From assembly GCA_963777915.1 (NCBI GenBank), contig CAVZSH010000003.1:124001-188000 (forward strand): a stretch of DNA of 64,000 bases, written 5' to 3'. The translations under genes and the position numbers were made by a program. Under the pieces are notes generated by a model. It was not told the origin of the DNA. It worked only from the letters and a program-made list of their open reading frames with translations, and ran no database searches. Source of the DNA: CAVUPF01 sp963777915 (GTDB taxonomy: Bacteria > Actinomycetota > Thermoleophilia > Solirubrobacterales > 70-9). Below, piece after piece: positions 8,301-16,141 of this stretch (positions within the stretch are counted from its first letter, which is position 1; every line of letters begins with the position of its first letter).

Positions 8301-10058
8301 CTTATCGGAGAGCGGCGCCATGCCGTGATGGCCACCGAGGATCACTGGGAAGGCGGTCTCTATCGTGCCGGTGTCCTCCCCGGCGGCGTCGAGCGAGGGG
8401 CGACGGCCGAACACGGCGCGGGTCGAGAAGTGCTCGACCTCGCGCTCGCGATCGATCGCCGGGTTGGTGACGACTGCAACCGTCTCCTTGAAGTAGTCAG
8501 CGAGATTCTGGCGCTCCGGGGAGAGCGCGGCGAGCGGCCCGTCGTAGCCGAGCGAGCCGATCGGCTCGGCCCCGTTCGACGCCATCTGCTGGACGAGTTT
8601 GATGTCGTCGCGCTGCCAACCAAAGCCGGCGAGGACACGATCGGCGACCTTAACCGGCTCCTCGGGGCCGGCGTCGGAGTAGCCGGGGACGTCCTCGCCA
8701 TCCAGCGGCCCGCCGGCTTCGAGGGCGCGGTCGTAGGGGCCAGCCTCCTTGGCACCGTTGCGCCGCAGCCAGCTCTCGCGGACGATCCGCAACATCTCGT
8801 CGTGGGCGTGCGGGGTCGAGCGCTTGCGCTCCCGATCGATCTTCACCATGGCCTTCTCGCCGGGGGCGAGCGGCTTGGGCTCGGAGACCATCGAGTGGAC
8901 GGAGACGACGCCCGGCTCGGAGCTGAAGACGTAGTCCTCCTCTGTCTCGACTTGCCAGAGCGGCCGCAGGCCGAGCGCATCGGCGGAGAACACGCATTCG
9001 TCGGCGTGGCGGGCGATCAAGGCCACCGGCCCCTGCGCGAACGGGCCCATCGCCTGGTGCAGGTACATGTAGAAGGGGCGCAGCTCAGCGGGGAGCGAGC
9101 GGATCTCCTCGATAATCGGCGGCAGCACCATCTCCATCGCCTCAGCGAGGCTGAGGCCGTCGCGGCTGACCAGGGTGTCGATCGTGCGGTTTAGGTCCTG
9201 GGAGTCCGAGGAACCGGGCTGGATTGGGACCCCGAGCATGCGAGCCTCCTGGCGTAGCTGCTCAATCGTGTTGATCTCCCCGTTGTGACCGAGCACCGAG
9301 AAGGGCTGGACGCGCTTAAAGGAGGGCCAGGTGTTGGTCGAGTAGCGGTTGTGGCCGAAGCAGCCGATCGTCTCGAAGCGCTCGTCGCGCAGGTCTGGGT
9401 AGTAAGCGCCGAGCACCTTCGGAGCCCCCATCACCTTGTAGACGCAGGTCATGGCCGAGAAGGAGGGGACGTGAACGCCAAGCCGCTGCTCCAGCTCGAT
9501 CAGCAGGTCGAAGAGGACGCGGTCGCGGCTGGAGGGGGTGGCGAGCAGCCCGGCGACCTGCCAGAAGTGCGGCTCTTCCTCGCGCGCGGTGGGGCCGAGG
9601 GCGGGCGAGTCGACGACCCCAATTCGCTCGGCGAGAATGCGGAAGCCGCCCTGGCCTAACAGCTCGCGGGCATCGTGCTGGATGCGCTCGCGATCTTGGG
9701 AGCGCTCGATGAAGACGTGGGCTACGGCGAAAGCGTCGTCGAGGGTGAGCGAGGGGTCGTGGCCGCCGGAGCGGACCTCCTCGGCCCAGAGCTTGCGCGG
9801 CAGGTCGAGCAGCAGCCCGCAGCCGTCCCCCTCGCCGTCGACATTGCCGGCCCGGTGCAGCATCTTCTGCAGAGCGGGGACAGCGAGCTCGATCGGGGCA
9901 TGGCTCGGAGTCGCGTCCTTGCGAACCGATGCATAGATCGCGCAGGCGTCCTTGTCCTCGACGCTGGGTGGCGAGACAAGCGGCCTATATGGAAGCTCAG
10001 GTGAGTAACGGAGCGGGCCACGCTTGCCGTGAAGCTCACGGGACTGGTTATCGGGCAT
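5385..10058 (-). CDS. gltB: Glutamate synthase (GOGAT) large subunit
   Basis: 1557 aa from the ATG at 10058, which follows GGGAGGT (an ATG at 10124 lies within the promoter region). Layout: a 38-residue propeptide, nucleophile Cys39 (DACAIYAS), the class II glutaminase domain with RAGNVDGEGDGCG, a central domain, the FMN (beta/alpha)8 barrel with SMSFGSQSEPA and the 3Fe-4S cysteine pattern C-x5-C-x4-C in CTICRGCQLDTC, and the C-terminal GXGXG beta-helix. It makes two glutamates from glutamine and 2-oxoglutarate. The residues after the catalytic Cys (AIYA) differ from the common GVGF. No gltD lies beside it, so the electron-supplying subunit is elsewhere or ferredoxin is used. A good promoter lies upstream. 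Confidence 0.95.
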   Translation of the reverse strand: MPDNQSRELHGKRGPLRYSPELPYRPLVSPPSVEDKDACAIYASVRKDATPSHAPIELAVPALQKMLHRAGNVDGEGDGCGLLLDLPRKLWAEEVRSGGHDPSLTLDDAFAVAHVFIERSQDRERIQHDARELLGQGGFRILAERIGVVDSPALGPTAREEEPHFWQVAGLLATPSSRDRVLFDLLIELEQRLGVHVPSFSAMTCVYKVMGAPKVLGAYYPDLRDERFETIGCFGHNRYSTNTWPSFKRVQPFSVLGHNGEINTIEQLRQEARMLGVPIQPGSSDSQDLNRTIDTLVSRDGLSLAEAMEMVLPPIIEEIRSLPAELRPFYMYLHQAMGPFAQGPVALIARHADECVFSADALGLRPLWQVETEEDYVFSSEPGVVSVHSMVSEPKPLAPGEKAMVKIDRERKRSTPHAHDEMLRIVRESWLRRNGAKEAGPYDRALEAGGPLDGEDVPGYSDAGPEEPVKVADRVLAGFGWQRDDIKLVQQMASNGAEPIGSLGYDGPLAALSPERQNLADYFKETVAVVTNPAIDREREVEHFSTRAVFGRRPSLDAAGEDTGTIETAFPVILGGHHGMAPLSDKTYRRIAREHRTYLLEDLWEEFRGRADAVDISLLESETTKGAIERIKQEAVKKVRDGAELLILTDRTVYDAGRRYLDPHLAISAVDQALKQFRIEPGEENLRRRCGVVLRSAAIRNVHDTMLALGLGANGVCPYTMVEVVCVEDYETDVSNLCAALTKGIEKVISTIGIHEVRGYARQFSSIGVKPELAEILQTEAFASSEAGGIGFADLDEDSNARSRALSGDEDAKPAKTFRFYPKVYKAAIATANGSGSYAEYSEKVRDLERQSPISMRHIMGLNADRDPVDPATVDAGVGHHDYPVVISSMSFGSQSEPAFRAYAEAAKAINVLCVNGEGGEIRDMYGHYRKWRGQQVASGRFGVSAEMINSSYVAEIKIGQGAKPGEGGHLPGKKVSQKVAAARNAAPGTDLISPSNNHDLYSIEDLAELIDELKTVNPDVRVSVKVPVVPNIGTIGLGIAKAGADIITLSGFEGGTGAARQHALRHVGLPSDIGTRAVHRALMEAGIRNRVEIWADGGYRHGHDIVKLHCLGANRVGFGTLAMVSLGCTICRGCQLDTCHVGIATQIETVEQAQEHGLKKFTPQEVDSAAESCARFFQAMGEEVKEVVASLGYERAQDLVGRYDLLEQVAAHDRIDLAPLITPLEEFLDLEPLDLPVSAEAAESRAEAGLVLARPIRMEAKQASAQIAALAGDICSGRTLRNEFPRPTDANDRVLGTELAGAIARSRIFEDGPESNEEVLASLEFNGGSIAGQGFGAFNAYGVAIRVEGGAQDGVGKAMLGGTVAVLKGKGAKGRRLNGSVGKSFAYGAQRGRLFVQGSADSRFCIRLSGADVVLGGEPEHDLDDGRGCIVDRANAKGFAFEYMTSGRAVVLGDIGPWACAGMTGGRVYVRQNAFGIDRAAVERRLGEGAKVELKDLDAEGLLDVDNLLTHYADELQATDQDKEADRVLKLAADAASNFLMVVPHKVQADPSISTE

Positions 10059-10122
10059 GTCTGACCTCCCGGGTTCCGCGCCTTCTCCGAGCGGGCGCGC
10101 GACGGGTTGACGAGAGCGCCGC

Positions 10123-10151
10123 ATTATAGGCGCGGGGGTGGCGCCCGTCTA
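10123..10151 (-). promoter_or_regulatory. gltB promoter
   Basis: On the minus strand the -10 is a perfect TATAAT (10128-10123), with TAGACG (10151-10146) as -35 and a 17-bp spacer. The predicted transcription start near 10116 gives a leader of about 58 nt before the gltB ATG at 10058. The element nearly touches the stop of the cupin gene. Confidence 0.7.
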
Positions 10152-10161
10152 GGGGCGTGGC

Positions 10162-10536
10162 TCAGGCAAAAGACGGCGGCTCGTATTGGCCCGACGGGTG
10201 GACGCCAATCAGCAGGGCGCTCACCCGTTCCTCGGAGCGATTGAGGATCGTGCGGCTCACTGGTGGCTCGATTGAGGCGAAAGTCCCAGCCGGCGCCGGG
10301 TGGTCATCGCCGCCGATCCGCAGGGTCGCGTCTCCCTCGAGGATCACGTAGAGCTCTTGCTGGCCGCTGCCTGCCTCATCGTGCTCGGGGATCTGGCCTC
10401 CCGGCTCGATTTCGACCAGGTTGAATCCAAATGCGGAGGTGCCGAGCGCCTTGCGGGCGAGCCTCCAAGTCGACTCCCCCGAGCCTTCAAGAACCTCGAA
10501 CTCGTCGCGATGTTTGATCGTGTAGCCGCTCGCCAT
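10162..10536 (-). CDS. Small cupin-domain protein
   Basis: 124 aa from the ATG at 10536, which is preceded by GGAGG at good distance. A single cupin barrel: cupin motif 1 is degenerate (GGQIPEHDEAGSGQQELYVILEG, retaining one His and the Glu) and motif 2 is GTFASIEPPVSRTILN, where the usual His is absent. Metal binding may therefore be incomplete. The fold is shared by sugar isomerases, dioxygenases and binding proteins, so the substrate cannot be named. Sits between thrB and gltB on the same strand. Confidence 0.75.
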   Translation of the reverse strand: MASGYTIKHRDEFEVLEGSGESTWRLARKALGTSAFGFNLVEIEPGGQIPEHDEAGSGQQELYVILEGDATLRIGGDDHPAPAGTFASIEPPVSRTILNRSEERVSALLIGVHPSGQYEPPSFA

Positions 10537-10665
10537 CTCACACCTCCTCATGCGCCCGGATCGGCGCTCGCGTGCGAGGGTACCTTGGTCTCATCCTTCT
10601 AGGGTATGGGCGCAAGGATTCCTACCTTCGACAACCTGATCCTGAGCCAGGCCCTGCTCGGCTGA

Positions 10666-11550
10666 TCAGAGCTCGGGCACATCGGCGCCGTGGGGGGTGA
10701 AGGGGAGGCGGCGGACCTCGGCCCAGCCTTCGCAGCGGCGCTCCAGTTGCTCTGCGACCTTGCCGGCGTCCTGCCAGGTCGTCCAGACCAGGACAGAGGG
10801 CCCGGCGCCGGAGATCGTCGCACCGAGCGCGCCGAGTTCGGCGGCAGCCGAGTCGACCAGCTCCATCGAGCGCGGATAGAGGTGACGGCGGCGGTCTTGG
10901 TGGATGCGGTCGGCCAGACCTCGGGCGATGAGGTCAAGGTCGGCCGTCTTCAGCCCGAGCACGAGCAGCGCGGCGGCGGAGACGTTGGCGACAGCGTCGC
11001 CAAGCGGGACCTCGGCCGGGATCGCCTCTCGGGCGCGCTCGGTCGAGACCTCCTCGGCAGGGACGACGGCGACGCCCTCCAAGCCACCCGGCGGGTCGAA
11101 GCGGATCGCGCTGGCCGCATCCCCATCCCCAACCCCACAGATCACGAACCCTCCATAGATCGCGGCGGCGACGTTGTCGGGATGTCCCTCCAACGCCGCC
11201 GCCCAGGCCAGCAGCTCCTCCCGCGAGAGCGCCAGCTCGTAGAGATGATCGGCGGCGAAGAGGCCGGCGACGATCGCCGCCGCGCTGGAGCCGAGGCCGC
11301 GGGCAAGCGGGATCTCACTGCGCAGGCGAAAGGCGATGCCGTCGGCGGGATGCAGGCTCTCAAAGGCCTGCACGACGAGGTTGTCGCGCCCGGTGGAGAC
11401 CTCGAGCCCGCCAGGATCGAGCGAGAACTCGCCGGTCTCCTCCACCTCCACCTCCAGGTAAAGCGAGACCGCCGCGGCCATCACGTCATACCCCGGCCCC
11501 AGGTTGGCCGAGGAGGCGGGAACGCGGATCAGTCGGCGGCGGGCGGTCAC
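10666..11550 (-). CDS. thrB: Homoserine kinase
   Basis: 294 aa, GHMP-kinase family. The ATP-binding loop reads LARGLGSSAAAIVAG and the N-terminal motif is VPASSANLGPGYD, diagnostic for ThrB. The C-terminal GATISGAGPSVLVW is GHMP motif 3. It phosphorylates homoserine to O-phosphohomoserine, the substrate of the threonine synthase encoded 45 bp upstream. Last gene of the lysA-hom-thrC-thrB run. Confidence 0.95.
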   Translation of the reverse strand: MTARRRLIRVPASSANLGPGYDVMAAAVSLYLEVEVEETGEFSLDPGGLEVSTGRDNLVVQAFESLHPADGIAFRLRSEIPLARGLGSSAAAIVAGLFAADHLYELALSREELLAWAAALEGHPDNVAAAIYGGFVICGVGDGDAASAIRFDPPGGLEGVAVVPAEEVSTERAREAIPAEVPLGDAVANVSAAALLVLGLKTADLDLIARGLADRIHQDRRRHLYPRSMELVDSAAAELGALGATISGAGPSVLVWTTWQDAGKVAEQLERRCEGWAEVRRLPFTPHGADVPEL

Positions 11551-11595
11551 CCCGAGGCGCAGACTAAAGGCGCAGTCGGGCGCGCGGCGAGCGAT

Positions 11596-12630
11596 TCAGT
11601 CAAAGACGGCGCGCTCGACGGCGCTGAGGTCGTTGAGGCAGTTGATCACCGCGGGCGCCTTGCCCAGCGCCGTGTCGGGGTCCTTTAGGCCGTGGCCGGT
11701 GAGGACGCAGATCACCGACTCAGGCGGCGACGTGCCCTCGACCACGGGCAGGCCATAGGCGCATAGACCGGCGACCGAGGCGGCAGAGGCAGGCTCGCAG
11801 AAAACGCCTTCGGCGGCGGCAAGCCAGCGGTAGGCATCGAGGATCTGCTCGTCGGAGACCGCCGCGACGCGGCCGCGCGACGCGGTGAAGGCGGCCATCG
11901 CCTCCTCCCAGCGGGCCGGGTTGCCAATCCGGATCGCAGAGGCCACCGTCTCAGGTTTGGCGACCGGCGTGCCATGGACCAGCGGCGCCGCCCCCTCGGC
12001 CTGAAACCCGTAGAGCAGCGGGGCCACCCCGAGCTCCTGAAAGCCTCGCCAGTAGGCGGTCACGTTGCCGGCGTTGCCGACCGGGATCGCCAGCGCCCCC
12101 GGCGCCTCCCCCAGGTCCTCCACCACCTCGAAGGCGGCGGTCTTCTGCCCTTCGATCCGGTAGGGGTTGACCGAGTTGACCAGTTCGATCGGGTGCTTTT
12201 GGGCAAGTGCCCGCACGATCCGCAGGGCGTCGTCGAAGTTCCCCTGCAGGGCGATCACCCGCGCCCCGTGCATCAGCGCCTGGGCCAGCTTGCCGATTGC
12301 GATCTTGCCCTCCGGAACGATCACCGCGCCGCGCAGTCCCGCCCGCGCCGCATAGGCGGCCGCACTGGCGGCCGTGTTCCCGGTCGACGCACAGATCACC
12401 GCCTCGGCGCCCCGCCCCTTGGCGCGCGAGACAGCCACGGTCATCCCCCGATCCTTGAAGCTCCCGGTCGGGTTCGCACCCTCGAACTTCAGATAGGCGC
12501 GAACCCCGATCCGCTCCGAGAGCCGTGGCGCCTCGATCAGTGGGGTAGACCCCTCGTTCAGCGTCACCACCGGGTCCCCATCGGATAGCGGCAACCTCTC
12601 CCGAAAGCGCTCGATCAGTGGTTCGGGCAT
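11596..12630 (-). CDS. thrC: Threonine synthase
   Basis: 344 aa, fold-type II PLP enzyme. The PLP lysine lies in NPTGSFKDRGMT and the phosphate-binding loop in PVGNAGNVTAYW. It converts O-phosphohomoserine to threonine and phosphate. The length fits the short actinobacterial class. The ATG at 12630 has no Shine-Dalgarno, and a TTATAA sits five bases before it (12641-12636), so a leaderless transcript is possible. Separated from hom by 160 bp containing four hairpins. Confidence 0.95.
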   Translation of the reverse strand: MPEPLIERFRERLPLSDGDPVVTLNEGSTPLIEAPRLSERIGVRAYLKFEGANPTGSFKDRGMTVAVSRAKGRGAEAVICASTGNTAASAAAYAARAGLRGAVIVPEGKIAIGKLAQALMHGARVIALQGNFDDALRIVRALAQKHPIELVNSVNPYRIEGQKTAAFEVVEDLGEAPGALAIPVGNAGNVTAYWRGFQELGVAPLLYGFQAEGAAPLVHGTPVAKPETVASAIRIGNPARWEEAMAAFTASRGRVAAVSDEQILDAYRWLAAAEGVFCEPASAASVAGLCAYGLPVVEGTSPPESVICVLTGHGLKDPDTALGKAPAVINCLNDLSAVERAVFD

Positions 12631-12635
12631 CAGAC

Positions 12636-12641
12636 TTATAA
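12636..12641 (-). promoter_or_regulatory. Candidate -10 of a leaderless thrC promoter
   Basis: TTATAA ends five bases before the thrC ATG and no ribosome-binding site intervenes. No good -35 is visible 16-18 bp upstream, where the sequence is occupied by the hairpin at 12660-12680. Confidence 0.35.
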
Positions 12642-12659
12642 GTGTGTCGTTTGGGCGCC

Positions 12660-12782
12660 GGAGGCCTGCTCGAGGCCTCCCCTCGGCACTGCAGAGCGAT
12701 CATTGGCGCCCCAGGCGCCAGGAATCCCCGAGCGCCGAAAGCGCTCGCCAGGACCCCCCGGGCAGGCATGCGGCGCCCGCAT
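12660..12782 (-). other. Array of four perfect stem-loops between hom and thrC
   Basis: Four separate inverted repeats fill the gap: GGAGGCCT-N5-AGGCCTCC (12660-12680), TGGCGCC-N3-GGCGCCA (12704-12720), CGAGCGC-N5-GCGCTCG (12729-12747) and ATGCGG-N3-CCGCAT (12768-12782). All arms are perfectly paired with 3-5 base loops. On the transcribed strand they follow the hom stop and precede thrC. None has a T-run. They could terminate, attenuate, or stabilise a processed mRNA. Confidence 0.6.
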
Positions 12783-12790
12783 CGGACCCC

Positions 12791-14014
12791 TCAAACGAAC
12801 TCCTCCTCGATCACCCGAATCGAGCGCGGCGCAGAGCGTAGGTCTTCCAACCCAGCGATCTCGCCCACCGCAGCCTTAAACCGCGACTCCAGGCACTCGT
12901 GGACGACCATCACCAGCCTCGCGTCGTCCCCGATCCCACGCTGCACCACGCTCTTGACCGAGATCTCGTTGTCGCCCAAAACCTTGGCGATCTGCGCTAG
13001 GACGCCGGGCCGGTCAGCGACCTCAAGGTGCAGATAGAAGGAGGAGGTGACGTCGGTGACGATTGGCAGACGCTCGAGAGGCTCGGGAACCGGCGCGTCG
13101 CCGGCGAGGATAGAGACGACGTCGCCGAGCACGGCCGAAGCGGTCTGTACTCCCCCGGCGCCCGGCCCCGACATCGTCACCTCGGTGATCGCCGGAGCCT
13201 CAACCATCACAGCATTGAAGGGGCCCTCGACTGGCGCAAGCGGATGGCCGCTGTAGAGGAAACACGGGAAGACGCGGACGGTGATCCCATCCTCACGGCG
13301 CTCGGCGACGCCGAGCAGCTTCAGCGAGAGGCCCAGCTCCTTGGCGTAGGCGAGATCGTCGGGCTGAATCGTCTCGATCCCCTCGTAGGCGACCTCGGAG
13401 AGAGTGACCGGCGTGTGGAAGGCGAGGCGGGCGAGGATCGCCATCTTCGCCGCTGCGTCAGCCCCGTTGACGTCGTCGTCGGGATCGGCCTCGGCAAAGC
13501 CCAGCTCCTGGGCGCGGGCGAGAACTTCCGCGTAGGCGGCGCCGGTGCTAGCCATCTCGCTGAGGATGAAGTTTGTGGTGCCGTTGACGATGCCGAAAAC
13601 CTTGGAGAGCTCGGTGACGCCAAAGCTCTCCTGGATCGTGCGGACGATCGGGATCACGCCCGCTACGGCCGCCTCGAAGCGGAGCTGCACGCCGGCCTCC
13701 CGAGCGACGCCGAACAGCTCGTCACCGTACTGGGCGAGCAGCTGCTTGTTGGCGGTGACGACCGGCCTCCCGGCACGCAGCGCGTCAAGCACATAGTCGC
13801 GCGCCGGATCGGTCCCTCCCATCAGCTCGACGACCAGGTCGGAGCGCTCGAGGATCGCGCCAAAGTCGCCGCCGGATCTGGTTAGGACGCCGGCGACCTC
13901 GGGTCGCCGCCCGGTCGTCGCCTCGACCGCTTCGCCGCGCTCCGCCAGCAGCTTGACGAAGGCGCCACCGACCGTGCCGCGTCCCAGCAGCCCGATGCGG
14001 ACGGGGTCAGACAT
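12791..14014 (-). CDS. hom: Homoserine dehydrogenase with ACT domain
   Basis: 407 aa from the ATG at 14014. Rossmann motif GLLGRGTVGG at residue 8, catalytic-domain motif ANKQLLAQYG, and VNGTTNFILSEM in the substrate region. The C-terminal ACT domain (about 325-395; SFYLHLEVADRPGVLAQIA) is where threonine feedback usually acts. It reduces aspartate semialdehyde to homoserine. The start overlaps the lysA stop by eight bases (ATGTCTGA), so the two are translationally coupled. Confidence 0.95.
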   Translation of the reverse strand: MSDPVRIGLLGRGTVGGAFVKLLAERGEAVEATTGRRPEVAGVLTRSGGDFGAILERSDLVVELMGGTDPARDYVLDALRAGRPVVTANKQLLAQYGDELFGVAREAGVQLRFEAAVAGVIPIVRTIQESFGVTELSKVFGIVNGTTNFILSEMASTGAAYAEVLARAQELGFAEADPDDDVNGADAAAKMAILARLAFHTPVTLSEVAYEGIETIQPDDLAYAKELGLSLKLLGVAERREDGITVRVFPCFLYSGHPLAPVEGPFNAVMVEAPAITEVTMSGPGAGGVQTASAVLGDVVSILAGDAPVPEPLERLPIVTDVTSSFYLHLEVADRPGVLAQIAKVLGDNEISVKSVVQRGIGDDARLVMVVHECLESRFKAAVGEIAGLEDLRSAPRSIRVIEEEFV

Positions 14015-15314
14015 CGCGGGAGGTGAGGTCCTCGTAGGTCTCGCGGCGGACGACGACGCGGGCCTCGCCATCGCGACAGAAGACGACCGGCGGGCGCGGC
14101 ACGCCGTTGTAGTTGCTGGCCATCGCATAGCCGTAGGCACCGGTCGCGGGTGTCACGAGCACATCGCCGACCGCGGGCGCGGCGAGCATCGCATCGCGGA
14201 CGAGGATGTCGCCCGACTCGCAGTGCATGCCGGCGATCGTCGCCGCAGTGTCGGGAGCCGCGCCAGCCCGGTCGGCGATCAGCGCCTCATAGCGTGAGCC
14301 ATAGAGCATCGGCCGCAGGTTGTCCGACATGCCGCCGTCGACGGCCACGTAGGTGCGAACGCCGGGGATCTCCTTGACGGTGCCTACCCGGTAGGCGGTG
14401 AGACCGGCGTTGCCGACCAGCGAGCGACCCGGCTCGACCAGGATCCGCACCCCGTCGCCGAAAACCTCGGCGACACCGCGCACCTTGACCTCAACGTAAG
14501 CGTCGATCGAAGGTGGTTCGTCCTCGGCCGTATAGGCGATGCCAAGGCCGCCGCCGACGTTGACGATGCGACACCACTCGCCGGCCATCTCGCCGAGCGC
14601 GCGAATCGCCAGCGTGTAGGCCTCCAGCTCGAAGATCTGGGAACCGATGTGGGCGTGCAGCCCGACCAGCTCAAGCTTCTCGGAAGACAGCACCCGCTCG
14701 ATCGCGTGCGCCGCCAGGCCGTCCTTGAGCCCGAAGCCGAACTTGGAGTCCAGCTGCCCTGTCTGCACGTAGTCATGAGTGGAGGGCTTGATCCCAGGCG
14801 TAACCCGGATCAGCACATCCTGGGGCGCGTCGAGCAGGCGCTCGCAGCGCTCGATCTCGTCGAAGGAATCAAGGATCAGGTGGCCCACGCCGGCTCGCGC
14901 CGCAAAGAGGATCTCCTCGTCGGTCTTGTTGTTGCCGTGCATGTGGATGCGAGCCGGATCAAAGCCCGCTCGCAGCGCCATGTGCAACTCGCCGCCGGAG
15001 GCGACGTCTACAGATAGCCCCTCCTCGGCGAAGAGCCGGTAGGCGGCGGTGCAGGGAAGCGACTTGCTGGCGAAGATGACCTCGAAGTTGGCGCTGCGGC
15101 GCTCGAAGGCGTCGCGGTAGGCGCCAGCGCGGGCACGCATGTCCTCCTCGGAGTAGAGGTAGGTGGGAGTGCCGAACTCGGCAGCCAGCTCCACTACGTC
15201 GCAGCCGGCGACTTCGAGATGGCCGCGCTCGTTGACGCGACTGCCGGCCGGGTAGACCAGCGACCCCGCGATCGGGTCGGCCACGACCGCGCCCAGCTGT
15301 TCGCGCTCCGCCAT
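14007..15314 (-). CDS. lysA: Diaminopimelate decarboxylase
   Basis: 435 aa, alanine-racemase-fold PLP enzyme. The PLP lysine is in VIFASKSLPC; HGNNKTDEEI and GMHCESGDIL are the other family signatures, the latter carrying the cross-subunit Cys. It makes L-lysine from meso-diaminopimelate. First gene of the lysA-hom-thrC-thrB run; such an order is common in actinobacteria. No aspartokinase or aspartate-semialdehyde dehydrogenase gene is nearby. Confidence 0.95.
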   Translation of the reverse strand: MAEREQLGAVVADPIAGSLVYPAGSRVNERGHLEVAGCDVVELAAEFGTPTYLYSEEDMRARAGAYRDAFERRSANFEVIFASKSLPCTAAYRLFAEEGLSVDVASGGELHMALRAGFDPARIHMHGNNKTDEEILFAARAGVGHLILDSFDEIERCERLLDAPQDVLIRVTPGIKPSTHDYVQTGQLDSKFGFGLKDGLAAHAIERVLSSEKLELVGLHAHIGSQIFELEAYTLAIRALGEMAGEWCRIVNVGGGLGIAYTAEDEPPSIDAYVEVKVRGVAEVFGDGVRILVEPGRSLVGNAGLTAYRVGTVKEIPGVRTYVAVDGGMSDNLRPMLYGSRYEALIADRAGAAPDTAATIAGMHCESGDILVRDAMLAAPAVGDVLVTPATGAYGYAMASNYNGVPRPPVVFCRDGEARVVVRRETYEDLTSRDV

Positions 15315-15350
15315 AGGACGGGCATTGTGACGGTTGAGCGCTACTGCCGA

Positions 15351-16034
15351 TCAGCGGAGTACATGGAGCAAGCCGCCGACCGCGCCCGGCGTTTCATCGA
15401 CTGCGTGGCCGACCGACGAGCTGGGGCCGGCTGCGCCGTTGACGACGCCCTGGGTGATGTCGGGGGCCCCGGTCTCGCTCAGCGCCCCACCAAGCGTTTC
15501 GTTGACTTTGGAGACGGTGTTACCGACGGTGCTCGTGAGGCCGGTGCTGACGCCCTCAACGCCGCTGTCAGCGCCGCCAACGCCGGCCCCACCGCCACCG
15601 CCGGCTGGATGTGATCCCGACCCGCCGCCTGGCGCCGGGGTCGACGAAGGGCTCGCGGGGGAGGCGCTTCCGCCCCCGCCCGCAGTGGACCCTGATCCAC
15701 CGCGCGGCGCCGTCGTGCCGGGGGTCTCGCCGCTGAGCCCGCCCGGCCGCTGGGCCACCCTGGAGTGGCCGGTAGCGCGAGCGCCAACGCTCCCGACGAC
15801 CGCGCCAGCAGTCCTCATAGCTGCAGCCACACGCGCGTGTGACGCGGCCGCGTCGCCCACCGCTCGCCCCGAGGAGACCGAGACCGCCGTGGGGCCGCCA
15901 AACCCCAGCCCGGAGACCGGCCACTCCCTGAAGGCCTGGGCCGAGACGAGCAGCACAAAGGCGATCACGGCTGCGACAATCACGGCGGTGCTCGAGACCG
16001 CACCGGCAAAATAGGAATGCGCCTGACGAGCCAA
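15351..16034 (-). CDS. Membrane-anchored Gly/Ser-rich protein of unknown function
   Basis: 227 aa from a TTG at 16034 preceded by GGAGG with a five-base spacer. One membrane segment spans about residues 10-32; the rest is low-complexity, rich in Gly, Ser, Ala and Thr (for example GGSGSTAGGGGSASPASPSS, near residues 112-131). It should lie outside the membrane as an extended, possibly wall-spanning domain. No conserved domain seen. It has its own upstream region with an 18-bp palindrome, so expression may be regulated. Confidence 0.6.
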   Translation of the reverse strand: MARQAHSYFAGAVSSTAVIVAAVIAFVLLVSAQAFREWPVSGLGFGGPTAVSVSSGRAVGDAAASHARVAAAMRTAGAVVGSVGARATGHSRVAQRPGGLSGETPGTTAPRGGSGSTAGGGGSASPASPSSTPAPGGGSGSHPAGGGGGAGVGGADSGVEGVSTGLTSTVGNTVSKVNETLGGALSETGAPDITQGVVNGAAGPSSSVGHAVDETPGAVGGLLHVLR

Positions 16035-16100
16035 CTTCGCCTCCGCTTTGCTGGATTCAGGTTTCCTTATCCCAGGGTAGCCGCACCGGCTAGATCGTCT

Positions 16101-16118
16101 ATACCTACTAGTTGGTAT
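16101..16118. promoter_or_regulatory. 18-bp palindrome overlapping a -10-like element
   Basis: ATACCTACTAGTTGGTAT is symmetric at 16 of 18 positions around ACTAGT. On the minus strand it overlaps TATAGA (16103-16098), a plausible -10 for the membrane-anchored protein gene starting at 16034. The size and symmetry fit a dimeric TetR- or MarR-type repressor site. No such regulator gene is adjacent. Confidence 0.5.
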
Positions 16119-16141
16119 TTCCGCTCATTTCGCGCTTGCGG

